Assembly: GCF_001021065.1 (NCBI RefSeq)
Contig: NZ_CP011546.1
Location: forward strand, 1,488,001-1,552,000
Source of the DNA: Corynebacterium uterequi
GTDB lineage: Bacteria > Actinomycetota > Actinomycetes > Mycobacteriales > Mycobacteriaceae
Direction: 5' to 3'
DNA: 64,000 bases
Positions 50,372-59,142 of this stretch are shown here, piece after piece. The notes beneath the pieces were generated by a model. The model saw nothing but the letters and a program-made list of their open reading frames with translations, ran no database searches and had not been told where the DNA came from. The position numbers and the translations under genes were made by a program. Every line of letters starts with the position of its first letter. The first letter of the stretch is position 1.

Positions 50372-51241
50372 ATGCTTTACGTCGTCGGCGCCTATCTCAT
50401 GTGGGGATTCTTCCCTGCCTACTTTCCGCTGCTGTTGCCTGCTAGCCCGCTGGAGATCTTGGCCCACCGAGTCTTGTGGTCAGCGGTGCTCATGGTGGCG
50501 GTGTTGACGGCGTCTCGCGGGTGGGGCGAGCTGGCTCGGGCCGATCGGCGAACCTGGGCGCGCCTCGCGGCCGCCGGGGTGCTGGTGACGGCGAACTGGG
50601 GCATCTACGTGCTGGCGGTCAATTCCTCGCAGGTGGCCTCTGCCGCCCTGGGCTACTTCATTAATCCTCTCGTCTCCGTCCTGCTGGGCTTGGTGATTCT
50701 GCGGGAGTCCCTCACCCGCGGGCAGGTGACCTCGGTGGCTGTGGCGGGCGTGGGGGTGGCGTGGCTGACCTTCCAGGCGGGCGAGCCGCCCCTGGTGGCG
50801 TTGGGGCTGGCCTTCACGTTCGGCTTCTACGGCCTCATCAAGAAGCGGGTGAGCCTGTCCGCGACCGCCTCGTTGACCGCCGAGACGCTGGTGATGACTC
50901 CGGTGGCCCTGGCGTACCTGCTGTGGCTGGGGCCGGAGAACACCTTCGCCACCGAGGGCAACTCCCACACGGTGTTACTCATGCTCGCGGGGGTTATCAC
51001 TGCCCTGCCCCTGTTCTGTTTCGGCAAGGGTGCGAAGGAACTGCCGCTGAGCACCATCGGCATGCTTCAGTACATGACGCCGGTGATGCAGCTGCTGTGG
51101 GCGCTGCTGGTCACCCGGGAGACGCTGTCGGCACCCGAGTGGGTGGGCTACGTCGTCATCCTGGTGGCGGTGGCGATCTTCCTGACGGATCTTATCCGTC
51201 GACGCCGGCGGGTTCCTCGCCCGGCGCGGGCACGGCTTTGA
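50372..51241 (+). CDS. rarD: RarD-type EamA transporter
   Basis: 289 residues with ten predicted membrane helices in two EamA halves. It has NWGIYVLAVNSSQVASAALGYFINPLVSVLLG, typical of the RarD (chloramphenicol-sensitive) subgroup, and GMLQYMTPVMQLL in the second half. The substrate is unknown. It follows the CAP gene by 21 bases. Its last 50 bases overlap the opposite-strand gene at 51192-51770. Confidence 0.9.
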   Translation: MLYVVGAYLMWGFFPAYFPLLLPASPLEILAHRVLWSAVLMVAVLTASRGWGELARADRRTWARLAAAGVLVTANWGIYVLAVNSSQVASAALGYFINPLVSVLLGLVILRESLTRGQVTSVAVAGVGVAWLTFQAGEPPLVALGLAFTFGFYGLIKKRVSLSATASLTAETLVMTPVALAYLLWLGPENTFATEGNSHTVLLMLAGVITALPLFCFGKGAKELPLSTIGMLQYMTPVMQLLWALLVTRETLSAPEWVGYVVILVAVAIFLTDLIRRRRRVPRPARARL

Positions 51242-51770
51242 TCCCGAAGCGACCCCACGCGGCGTCAGGAGGCAACAGCTCGACGCTGGCGACGTCCTCC
51301 TCCTCAGCGATCCGTTCGAACGTCTGTGGGGTGTCGTAGGCCACGACCCCCACCATCGCTTCGATGGGCGGAAAGTCGCTTCCGGCCAGGTGGCGGTTGA
51401 GCTGATCGAAGCCTCGCTCGTAGGCAGCGGCGCGATCCTCGTTCGCCAGCGGTTCCGGCAGCTGCTCGGCGCGGGCGCCGACGGTGAGCATGGCGTTGAC
51501 GCGGGCGACGTCCTCGGTGATCGAGGCCGCGGAGCCGGCATCGAGCGGCGCGTCGAAGACGATGAGACCGAAGACGGGTTCCGACACGGTGGCCACAGCG
51601 TCGACGGACCGCTGGGCGCGTTGCGCGTACGCAGCCGGTGTTTCCCCCGCGTCCGGTCCGAGGGTATCGCCATTCGGCGCGGGGGGCGCGGGATGGCTAC
51701 CGCCAAGAGCGAGCCCCACAACGAAGAAGAGGGTCGCCCCAGTGATGGCCGCCCACCGAGCGCGGGTCAT
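51192..51770 (-). CDS. Membrane-anchored or secreted protein of unknown function
   Basis: 192 residues with an N-terminal hydrophobic anchor ([19 protein letters not shown]) and no lipobox cysteine. The rest is acidic and soluble. A possible substrate-like [10 protein letters not shown]... stretch recurs as [10 protein letters not shown], suggesting a duplicated alpha/beta unit. I do not recognise it. Its ATG overlaps the rluD stop as ATGA, so it is co-translated as the last gene of lspA-rluD. Its end overlaps rarD by 50 bases. Confidence 0.7.
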   Translation of the reverse strand: MTRARWAAITGATLFFVVGLALGGSHPAPPAPNGDTLGPDAGETPAAYAQRAQRSVDAVATVSEPVFGLIVFDAPLDAGSAASITEDVARVNAMLTVGARAEQLPEPLANEDRAAAYERGFDQLNRHLAGSDFPPIEAMVGVVAYDTPQTFERIAEEEDVASVELLPPDAAWGRFGIKAVPAPGEEPAGVDG

Positions 51771-52687
51771 CCGCGAACCGTTTCGAGGGCGACGCGAAGA
51801 TCGTCCGGGTACGGTGCCTCAATGACCTGGTATTCCCCCGTCCCCGGGTGGGTGAAGCCCAGCGATACCGCATGGAGCCACTGCCGGGTGAGGCCGAGCC
51901 GCTTGGCCAGCTTGGGGTCGGAGCCGTACATGGGGTCACCCGCGCAGGGGTGCCCGATGGAGGACATGTGAACTCGGATCTGGTGCGTGCGGCCGGTCTC
52001 TAGGTGGACCTCGATGAGGGAGACGTCCCGGAAGGCTTCGATCACGCGGTAGTGGGTGATGGCATGCTTGCCGTCGCTGGTGACGGCGAAGCGCCAGCCG
52101 GCGGAGGGGTGCCGACCGATGGCGGCGTCGACGGTGCCGACGATGGGATCCGGCAGGCCTTGGACTAGCGCGTGGTAGGTCTTGTCCACGGTGCGGTCGC
52201 GAAACGCCTGCTTGAGGGCGGAGTAAGCGCGTTCACTGGCCGCGACCACCATGACACCCGAGGTGCCGACGTCGAGCCGCTGGACAATGCCCTTGCGTTC
52301 CGGCGGACCGGAGGTAGAGACTCGGAAACCAGCAGCGGCCAGCCCGCCAACCACCGTGGGCCCCTCCCACCCGATGGTCGGGTGCGCCGCCACGCCGACG
52401 GGCTTGTTGACCGCGATGATGTCGCCGTCGGAGTAGAGGATGTCCATGCCTTCGACCAGTTCCGCGCGCGGAGTCAAAGGCTCCGGGGCGGGAAGGGTGA
52501 CTTCCAGCCAGGAACCGGCCACGAGGCGGTCGGACTTGGCGGTCGCGACCCCGTCGACGAGCACGTCCTCGCCCGCGATGAGATCCGCCGCGACCGTGCG
52601 CGACACGCCGAAGAGCCGGGCTACGGCGGCGTCGACGCGCATGCCGTCGAGCCCTTCCGGGACGGGAAGCTGGCGAATGTCGGTCAT
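51767..52687 (-). CDS. rluD: 23S rRNA pseudouridine synthase, RluD-like
   Basis: 306 residues. An N-terminal S4-like domain ([22 protein letters not shown]) precedes the pseudouridine synthase domain. The catalytic Asp is in [19 protein letters not shown], and [21 protein letters not shown] is conserved. It probably modifies helix 69 of 23S rRNA. Its start overlaps the lspA stop as ATGA, a common actinobacterial pair. Confidence 0.94.
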   Translation of the reverse strand: MTDIRQLPVPEGLDGMRVDAAVARLFGVSRTVAADLIAGEDVLVDGVATAKSDRLVAGSWLEVTLPAPEPLTPRAELVEGMDILYSDGDIIAVNKPVGVAAHPTIGWEGPTVVGGLAAAGFRVSTSGPPERKGIVQRLDVGTSGVMVVAASERAYSALKQAFRDRTVDKTYHALVQGLPDPIVGTVDAAIGRHPSAGWRFAVTSDGKHAITHYRVIEAFRDVSLIEVHLETGRTHQIRVHMSSIGHPCAGDPMYGSDPKLAKRLGLTRQWLHAVSLGFTHPGTGEYQVIEAPYPDDLRVALETVRG

Positions 52688-53166
52688 CGGGTGCGCGCCT
52701 CCCGTCGTTCCTCGGTGATCATGGCCACCACGAAGATGGCGACGCCGATGTTGATGGCCGCATCGGCCAGATTGAAAATGGCGAAGTTGCCCACGGAAAT
52801 GTAGTCAACGACGTGCCCGAACCAAAAGCCCGGTTCGCGCACCAGCCGGTCGATGAGGTTGCCCAACGCTCCCCCACCGATGAAGGCAATACCCACGGCC
52901 GTCGGCCGGTCCTTGATGAACCGCGTGGCCACGAGGGTGGCCAGCACGAAGGCGAGCTGGATGCTCGTGAAAAGCCATGTGGAGTCCTGCCCCATGCCGA
53001 AGGCTGCACCCGGGTTGAAGATCAGCAACAGGCGAAACCAGTCCCCGATGACCGGCTCCGGGACGCCGGGTGTGAGGGTGGTGAGCATGTACTGCTTGAC
53101 GGCTTGGTCGACGGCCGCGACGCCTAAGAGGATCGCCACCATCAGCGGAGCGTGTGTCTTCTTCAC
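52684..53166 (-). CDS. lspA: Signal peptidase II (lipoprotein signal peptidase)
   Basis: 160 residues with four membrane segments. The two catalytic Asp lie in [25 protein letters not shown] and [10 protein letters not shown]. It cleaves signal peptides of lipidated prolipoproteins after Lgt acts. GTG start at 53166. It is divergent from the lipoprotein gene at 53229. Confidence 0.96.
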   Translation of the reverse strand: MKKTHAPLMVAILLGVAAVDQAVKQYMLTTLTPGVPEPVIGDWFRLLLIFNPGAAFGMGQDSTWLFTSIQLAFVLATLVATRFIKDRPTAVGIAFIGGGALGNLIDRLVREPGFWFGHVVDYISVGNFAIFNLADAAINIGVAIFVVAMITEERREARTR

Positions 53167-53228
53167 AACGGCTATTGTGTCTCAAACCGGTGACGAACCT
53201 GCAACTGGGGCGCGGTAGATTGGGGCTT

Positions 53229-54098
53229 ATGCTTCGTCGAACCGCAGCCACCGTGTTGATCTGCCTTGCCGTGGCTGGGTGTTCCTCGCCCGCACCGGAG
53301 GCCCCGCCGGTGGGCGTGCCCGTCGACGCGCCCCGCGTGACCGTCGTCGATGCTGGCTCCGGCGCAGCCGAGGTGGTGCGCTACCAGGACATCGGCTCCG
53401 AGCAGAGCATCGAGGTGGTGGTCCGCGACGGCTTCGGCCAGTTCATGGGCCAGAATACTAACCCCGAGCCCCCGGCAGTCATCATTGAGCCCGCGTCCGT
53501 CACGATCTTGCCGTTATCCGGCGCGACCGGTGAGGCTTCCGCCCAGCCCGCGACCCGCGCGGTGGAGCTGACGCTCGGCGCCTCGACCACTATCCCCGGG
53601 GCGGAGGGCTTCGGGGTGGGCTGGCGTGGTGACGACGCGGGGCAGATTTCCACAGTGCTGCTCCACGCCCCCACGGCCGCCTCAGACAAAGCCCGGTCCG
53701 CCACCGAGGACGCGGTATGGAGCCTCGTCAACCTTCCCGTGGTGTTTCCGGCCACGCCGATTGGCGTCGGCGCGACCTGGACAGTCGAGGCACGGGTGGC
53801 CGGGGACTCCGGTCAGCTCCAGGTCATTACCTACACACTGCAGTCGCTCGCTGGTTCGACGGCCCAGCTCGACGTTTCCGTGGAGCGGCGCCCCTCGCTG
53901 GGAGCCCTGCAGGTAGACGAGCGCACGAGCCTTAAGGTGAGCAGCGCCGAATCCGCCTCCTCCGGCACGCTGACGGTGGATCTCACGAAGCCACTGCCCG
54001 TGGCGGGGCGCGTCGACGTCGCCACTCGCGTCATCTATCGCGACGAGGAAGCGGAGGAAGTGGTGCAGGATTCTTCTACATCTGTGGAGTTTCGCTAG
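53229..54098 (+). CDS. Putative lipoprotein, unknown function
   Basis: 289 residues from MLRRTAATVLICLAVAGC (lipobox VAGC). The mature part is mostly beta-rich with few helices. It includes VVRDGFGQFMGQNTNPEP and an IGVGATWTVEARVAGD region. No named family is recognised. It reads toward the Mtb12-like lipoprotein gene, overlapping it by 23 bases. The open frame extends upstream to 53154 without a signal-like sequence, so the internal ATG is preferred. Confidence 0.7.
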   Translation: MLRRTAATVLICLAVAGCSSPAPEAPPVGVPVDAPRVTVVDAGSGAAEVVRYQDIGSEQSIEVVVRDGFGQFMGQNTNPEPPAVIIEPASVTILPLSGATGEASAQPATRAVELTLGASTTIPGAEGFGVGWRGDDAGQISTVLLHAPTAASDKARSATEDAVWSLVNLPVVFPATPIGVGATWTVEARVAGDSGQLQVITYTLQSLAGSTAQLDVSVERRPSLGALQVDERTSLKVSSAESASSGTLTVDLTKPLPVAGRVDVATRVIYRDEEAEEVVQDSSTSVEFR

Positions 54099-54621
54099 CG
54101 CCGTCCTCGGCCACGCACGTCGGCGGCACCTGCTCCGGCGGAAGGGTGTTTTCGACGAGGACGCAGGCCCAGGACTTGCCGATCTTCCATGTGTTGTCCT
54201 CCCAGATGAACTCCACCTTGTCGGCGGTGGTCGGCTCCCGGTCCGGGGCGGTGATGCTCACGACGGCGAGCACCGAGTTCGGGCTGTAACCCGGCAGCAC
54301 CGGGTCCACCACCTGCAGCTGTGCCCCGCTTTCCTGCTGAGAAGCCGTCAGCGCGTCGAATACAGACTGGTCAACGCCTTCGCCGCCTTCGACGGTGCGC
54401 CGCCGCTCCTCGATCGGCAGTTCCGGGTTCGCCGCGGTGGTGAGCACCTCATTGAGTTGCCCGGCCGTCGGCAGTTCCACCGTAGCGGCGGGCGCCGGGG
54501 CTGCTCCCGTGGTGCGGTCGGTCGGTGCGTCGGCGGCCTCACCGGCGTCGTTTCCGCATGCGACCAGCAACGCGCTGAGCCCTGCCGCAACGATGATGCC
54601 CCCCAGTTTGCGTGTCAACAC
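54076..54621 (-). CDS. Mtb12-like lipoprotein
   Basis: 181 residues from the GTG at 54621. Signal LGGIIVAAGLSALLVAC gives lipobox LVAC. The mature region LPTAGQLNEVLTTAANPELPIEERRRTVEGGEGV, and the later beta strands, resemble the low-molecular-weight antigen Mtb12/CFP-2 domain. Function unknown. A GGAG lies 12 bases and an AGGA four bases before the start. It overlaps the convergent lipoprotein gene by 23 bases. Confidence 0.65.
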   Translation of the reverse strand: MLTRKLGGIIVAAGLSALLVACGNDAGEAADAPTDRTTGAAPAPAATVELPTAGQLNEVLTTAANPELPIEERRRTVEGGEGVDQSVFDALTASQQESGAQLQVVDPVLPGYSPNSVLAVVSITAPDREPTTADKVEFIWEDNTWKIGKSWACVLVENTLPPEQVPPTCVAEDGASETPQM

Positions 54622-54706
54622 TTTTCCTACCGACTCCTTCACTAGCTGTTTGGCAAGAATGATACACGTTACCGTTTTGTTATTGTGCTGTGGCAACGTA
54701 GGTTTC

Positions 54707-55579
54707 GTGATTTCCCTACTTACGACGGGCGGCACCATCGCGTGCACCCAGGTCGACGGGGCACTGGTCCCCACCCTCGGCGGCGCCGAACTGCTGGCCT
54801 CCGCCCACCGCGTGGCCGCGGACCTTCCCCCGACCCGCGTGACGGACCTCTCGCTCATTGACTCCTCGGCTATGGACTTCGCGCTGCTCGACACGGTGCT
54901 CGACGCCGTCGCCGCCGCTTTGGACGACTCCTCCGCGGTGGTCCTCACCCATGGCACCGACTCCCTGGAGGAGACCGCCCTGGCGATGGACCTGCTGGGC
55001 GGACCTATTGTCCTCACCGGCGCCCAGCGACCGGCTGACCATCCTCATCCCGACGGGCCCGGAAACCTCGCGGCGGCCCTCACCGCCGCTGCCAGCGTCG
55101 AGCGGGCCGCCATCGCCTTTGGCGGGCGCGTAATTCCCGCCCGCGGAGCGTACAAGACCGACACTCACGCGCTAGCGGCCTTCGCCAGCAACGATGCCCC
55201 TACCCGGGCTCCGGCACCACGAGCGCGACTTGGCACCGTCCGCATTCCCATCGTGGCGGCCTACCCGGGTGCGCCGGAGTGGATTATCGACGACGCCGTC
55301 CGACGCGGCGCCGACGGCCTCGTGGTCGAGGCACTGGGTTCCGGAAACATGTCGCCGGCCTGCGGTGACGCGGTGGCACGCGCGGCGGCATCGATTCCCG
55401 TGGTCATTGCCACCCGGGTGGCACGCGGCGGCGTCGCCCTCGCATACGGCGGGGCCGGTGGCGGGGCCACTTTGTCGGGGCACGGGGTGCTTAGCGCAGG
55501 TCGGCTCAGTGCCGGGCAGGCCCGCATCGCCTTAGCCTGGGCGGTCGCTGCCGGAGTGGACCCGGCCTCGCTACTCTAG
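54707..55579 (+). CDS. ansA: L-asparaginase
   Basis: 290 residues from the GTG at 54707. The two catalytic threonine motifs are TTGGTIACTQ and LTHGTDSLEETA, with a Lys-containing block (RGAYKTDTHALAAF). It deamidates asparagine; type I (cytoplasmic) rather than secreted, since there is no signal peptide. It is divergent from the Mtb12-like gene (85 bases), and convergent with dinB with a nine-base stop overlap. Confidence 0.9.
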   Translation: MISLLTTGGTIACTQVDGALVPTLGGAELLASAHRVAADLPPTRVTDLSLIDSSAMDFALLDTVLDAVAAALDDSSAVVLTHGTDSLEETALAMDLLGGPIVLTGAQRPADHPHPDGPGNLAAALTAAASVERAAIAFGGRVIPARGAYKTDTHALAAFASNDAPTRAPAPRARLGTVRIPIVAAYPGAPEWIIDDAVRRGADGLVVEALGSGNMSPACGDAVARAAASIPVVIATRVARGGVALAYGGAGGGATLSGHGVLSAGRLSAGQARIALAWAVAAGVDPASLL

Positions 55580-56887
55580 GTTTTCCCAGGCCAGCGAGTC
55601 CAGCGGGTCGGCTGGGCTCAGCGCCGCGTCGTCGGCGGAGAACGTGCGCGCCACCCCGGGCCCCGTCGCCCGCGTTTCGAAACGGACCGTCACCACCCCG
55701 TGCCCGGCGCCCTGGACCCAGCCGTGTCCGTACTCCTCGTGCCGAACGTCCTGCGTGGCCCGCCACCCGCGGTGGGCAATGCTCAGCTGCGGCGGTTCGA
55801 TGTCCACCGGGGCGTCGGCGCGGTCTAGCTCGGGGAAGAGTACGTCCTGGCGGGCGGCCTCCAACCCGGAGTAGCTCACCCCCACGAGGCGCACCGGCCC
55901 CACCTGTTCGGGATATCGCGTTACGCGGAAGGCGGTGGCGATGAGGACCTCGACGTCGTCGGTGGCGTAGGCGAGCGTGGCCGACCGGGATTCGATGTGG
56001 AAATCCGCCATCCGCAGCTTGACGGTCACCGTACGCGCCCCGCGCCCGTCGCGTTGCAGCCGGCGGTGGGCGTCGCGGGCCGCCCTCACGACGGCTGCTG
56101 CCACCTCGGACCGGGTGGTGAGGTCCTGCGGGTAGGTGTGCTCGGCGGACGTCTGCTTGGCTTCTGCTCGCGGTGCCACGACGCGATCGTCGATCCCGCG
56201 AGTTAGCTGCCACAGCCCCACCCCGACGGTGGCTCCCAGGGAGATCTCGACTTCGCGCTGGCTGAGTGCGGCGAGGTCGCCGATGGTTTCCACGCCGATA
56301 GCGTTGAGCTTGCTCTTGGTCACCGGCCCCACGCCCCAGAGCTCCCCCACGTCCATCGGATGAATCGTCTCCAGCAGCCTCTCCGCCGGGATGACGCACA
56401 CCCCGTCGGGTTTCGCCACGCCGGAGGCGATCTTCGCGTATTGCTTGCCTGGGCCAGCACCTAGGGAGGACGGCAGCCCCGTTTCCTGTTTGATGAGGTG
56501 CCGGAGTTCATTCGCCCACTCCGTGACTTCATCGACGCTCGCCCCATATAGCTCAGTGGGTTCGAGATACGCCTCGTCGATGGACAATTGTTCGACCGCG
56601 TCCACTCGTTCGTGGATGATTCGCATCACCCGGCGCGACGCGGCCGAGTACACCTCCTTGCGGGGACTGACGAGCACCACACGCGGCCCGACGAGCCGCG
56701 CCGCCTGGGCGGTGGGCATAGCCGAGCGAGCACCAAACGCCCGCGCCTCGTAGGAAGCGCCGGCCACGACGCCGCGGCCGCTGACGCCGGCGACGAGGAC
56801 CGGACGCCCTCTCAACGTCGGGCGGGTCAGTTGTTCGACGGACGCGAAAAACGCATCCATGTCGATATGGAGGACCCAACGCTGCAT
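55571..56887 (-). CDS. dinB: DNA polymerase IV (Y-family)
   Basis: 438 residues from MQRWVLHIDMDAFF at 56887. The Y-family catalytic motifs are HIDMDAFFASVEQ and QLSIDEAYLEPTE. Thumb and little-finger domains follow, with a longer than usual C-terminal tail. It replicates past lesions at low fidelity. A second in-frame ATG at 56911 would add eight residues. A LexA-like box lies about 75 bases upstream. Confidence 0.94.
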   Translation of the reverse strand: MQRWVLHIDMDAFFASVEQLTRPTLRGRPVLVAGVSGRGVVAGASYEARAFGARSAMPTAQAARLVGPRVVLVSPRKEVYSAASRRVMRIIHERVDAVEQLSIDEAYLEPTELYGASVDEVTEWANELRHLIKQETGLPSSLGAGPGKQYAKIASGVAKPDGVCVIPAERLLETIHPMDVGELWGVGPVTKSKLNAIGVETIGDLAALSQREVEISLGATVGVGLWQLTRGIDDRVVAPRAEAKQTSAEHTYPQDLTTRSEVAAAVVRAARDAHRRLQRDGRGARTVTVKLRMADFHIESRSATLAYATDDVEVLIATAFRVTRYPEQVGPVRLVGVSYSGLEAARQDVLFPELDRADAPVDIEPPQLSIAHRGWRATQDVRHEEYGHGWVQGAGHGVVTVRFETRATGPGVARTFSADDAALSPADPLDSLAWENLE

Positions 56888-56961
56888 GGAAAATGAGTCT
56901 ACCAGCACCATCACCCCCGCGATACCCCCGTGTAGGCGCCATGGTGTAGAGTGCCAGGTGA

Positions 56962-56977
56962 TCGAACACATGGTCTA
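56962..56977. promoter_or_regulatory. Candidate LexA (SOS) box
   Basis: TCGAACACATGGTCTA matches the corynebacterial LexA consensus (TCGAAcANNTGTTCGA) at 12 of the 14 specified positions; the left half-site is perfect. It is 17 bases before the HNH gene start and 75 bases before dinB, which is divergent. dinB-type genes are common SOS targets, which makes the location sensible. Confidence 0.45.
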
Positions 56978-56993
56978 GCAATCGGGGTTTACC

Positions 56994-58325
56994 ATGACGC
57001 TCATCCACGACCTTCCACTCCTGTCCACCGACGAACTCATCCACCACATCGCCGCCCATCTGCACACCAGCGACCTGGCCAAGGCTGCCGCGGTCCTCGC
57101 CGTCGGCGAGTACGGCAACCGGGCCCACACCAGGGCTGATGACATCGAGGATTGTACCGGCATGCTTATTCGCCATTGCGGACAATCGAAATCCTCTGCT
57201 AATGAGATGCTCCGCGTGGGAAAGATCCTGTTGCGTCATCCCGAGGCCGCCGAGGCCTTCCTCCGAGGTGCCTTCTCCTATTCCGCTGCCCGCATCCTCA
57301 CCCGCTACCTCACCGCCGCCAACGTCGACGAACTCATTGCGCTAGCCCAGTCTCTGACGTGCGCCGAACTCGCCGATGAGCTCAGCGGCCGGGAGCGCCC
57401 CGACGCGGTACCCACGCCCGAGTCCGTGACGTGGCGGCGCAATGCCGATAACGGCACCACCACCTACACCATCGTCCTCAATGCCGAGAACGCTGCCGAC
57501 TTCGAAGCGGCACTGAAACTCGGCCAGCTGTCATTCCTGCGCTCTCTCACTGCGGAGGACCGCACCAAGTCCCCCGCGGAGCTCGACGCCGCCATCGGCG
57601 ATGCCACCTCCACCGAGCACTGCCCCGGCGTGCAGGAGAGCGAAGGAAAACCGGAGCTTCTACCGGCAATTTCCCGCTTCGGGGAGGCGGCGAAGAAGCA
57701 TGCGCTCGCCGGACTGCTGGCCGTCATCAAGATGGTGCGGGCTAAGGGCCAGTCCACCCGTCGCAGCCCGGGGGCGCAGACTCACGTATTGATCGATACC
57801 GAACGCTTGGCCCGGCTCGCGTACCACCCAGAGGCCACGCCATCGCTGGTGGAGAACATGATCTTCAACTCGTCGGTGGTTTATCACCTGCTCGACGACG
57901 ATGGGGTCACCCAGCTCATGACACGGCCTCGTCGGCTGTTCGACAACGCCCAGGCCACTGCATTGCTCGCGAAGTGGGGCTTCCAGTGCGCCATGCCCGG
58001 ATGCAACCACTCGATGTTCATGCAATTCCATCACGTCAAGGACTACGCCGACGGCGGAGAGACCAGCATCGCCAACGGCTTGCCGTTGTGTTCTTACTGC
58101 CACTCGCTGGTCACGGACGGGACCATCACCATCCACGTGGACCCGGCCGACTCGGCGGTGGTGCATTTCCGCTTCCCGGGCGGGCGGTCCTTTAGTTCTT
58201 ACTCGCGGCAGCGGCCTCGACGCAATCCCGACCTCGGCCCGGGGGATACCTACGATTCCGGCCCGGTCCCCCATGGTGACGAGTCCCACGATCCTCACCG
58301 GGAGGGAGACCATTTCGACGATTAG
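56994..58325 (+). CDS. HNH endonuclease of the 13E12/DUF222 family
   Basis: 443 residues. A long N-terminal DUF222-like helical region (~1-320) leads to an HNH nuclease domain near residues 325-385: WGFQCAMPGCNHSMFM, FHHVKDYADGGETSI, NGLPLCSYCHSLVTDG, with paired Cys for zinc and the HH/N/H catalytic residues. The family is multicopy in mycobacteria and corynebacteria, and function is unsettled; mobile-element or SOS-linked roles are suggested. The start has GGGGT upstream. Its stop lies inside a 24-bp palindrome. Confidence 0.88.
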   Translation: MTLIHDLPLLSTDELIHHIAAHLHTSDLAKAAAVLAVGEYGNRAHTRADDIEDCTGMLIRHCGQSKSSANEMLRVGKILLRHPEAAEAFLRGAFSYSAARILTRYLTAANVDELIALAQSLTCAELADELSGRERPDAVPTPESVTWRRNADNGTTTYTIVLNAENAADFEAALKLGQLSFLRSLTAEDRTKSPAELDAAIGDATSTEHCPGVQESEGKPELLPAISRFGEAAKKHALAGLLAVIKMVRAKGQSTRRSPGAQTHVLIDTERLARLAYHPEATPSLVENMIFNSSVVYHLLDDDGVTQLMTRPRRLFDNAQATALLAKWGFQCAMPGCNHSMFMQFHHVKDYADGGETSIANGLPLCSYCHSLVTDGTITIHVDPADSAVVHFRFPGGRSFSSYSRQRPRRNPDLGPGDTYDSGPVPHGDESHDPHREGDHFDD

Positions 58326-58346
58326 CGGCTACACGTGTAGCCGCTA
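58323..58346. terminator. Perfect 24-bp palindrome containing both convergent stop codons
   Basis: A perfect palindrome with core GGCTACACGTGTAGCC (58327-58342). Its left end is the TAG of the HNH gene and its right end is the complement of the TAG of the EamA gene, so both stops sit symmetrically in it. It would act as a shared bidirectional terminator stem. The same 16-bp core occurs at 5941-5956. Confidence 0.55.
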
Positions 58347-59141
58347 GCGCCGCAGCGCCACCGCGCACACGACCAGCCCGATGCCAATCACCTCAGCCAC
58401 GCTCAGCCACTGACCCAACGCCACGGCACCCACCACGGCCGCCACGACGGGCAGAATCGCCTGCAACAGCGCGAACACCGACGGCCCCGCAATCCTCAGC
58501 ACCTTCTGATCCAGCGAATACGGGATAGCGGCGGATAGCAGCGCCAACCCGGCGATCATGCCGGCCATGCTCACCGTTGGGCTGAGGGCGCTCGGCCAGA
58601 GGGACCAGGCCAAGGGGGCAGTGAGCAACCCTGCCCAGAAGAACCCCACGCCGATGGGACTGCCGTTCGCCATCCGCGAGCCGAGCAGAATATAGGCTGC
58701 CCACGCCCCGCCGGCGGCCAGTGCACAGGCCACGCCCACCGCCGAGTCCGAGATGGCAGCGCCGCTGAGCGTGAGCACACCGACGCCGGCCAGCACGAGA
58801 GCTATCCAATCCCGCGCGCTTCGCGAACCCCAGGCCGCCACCAGCACCGGTCCCAAAAACTCGATGGCCACGACTGTGCCCATCGGGATCCTGGCGATGG
58901 CCTCGTAGAACGCGACGTTCATCGTCAGCGTCGCGAGACCGTACAGCGCCGCCCGCAACCCGGGCCGGCCAACGAAGGCGGCCGGCTTCGGGCGCGCAAG
59001 CAGCAACAGCATCACCGCTGCCCCGCTGACCCGGAACCAGGCAACAAGCGACGGCGGCAGTATCCCAAACAGGCCCACGGCCAGGGCCGCGCCTAGGTAG
59101 AGGGACACCCCCGAGGCCACCATGATTAGTGGCGCGCGCAC
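58344..59141 (-). CDS. EamA-family exporter (RhtA-like)
   Basis: 265 residues with about ten membrane helices. It has YEAIARIPMGTVVAIEFLGPVLVAAWGSRSARD and SLDQKVLRIAGPSVFALLQAILPVVAAVVG, resembling threonine/homoserine exporters of the RhtA group. Export of amino acids is inferred from resemblance. GTG start at 59141, one base from the ileS stop, so it is read in the ileS transcript; ATG at 59123 is an alternative. Confidence 0.85.
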   Translation of the reverse strand: MRAPLIMVASGVSLYLGAALAVGLFGILPPSLVAWFRVSGAAVMLLLLARPKPAAFVGRPGLRAALYGLATLTMNVAFYEAIARIPMGTVVAIEFLGPVLVAAWGSRSARDWIALVLAGVGVLTLSGAAISDSAVGVACALAAGGAWAAYILLGSRMANGSPIGVGFFWAGLLTAPLAWSLWPSALSPTVSMAGMIAGLALLSAAIPYSLDQKVLRIAGPSVFALLQAILPVVAAVVGAVALGQWLSVAEVIGIGLVVCAVALRR

Positions 59142-59142
59142 C

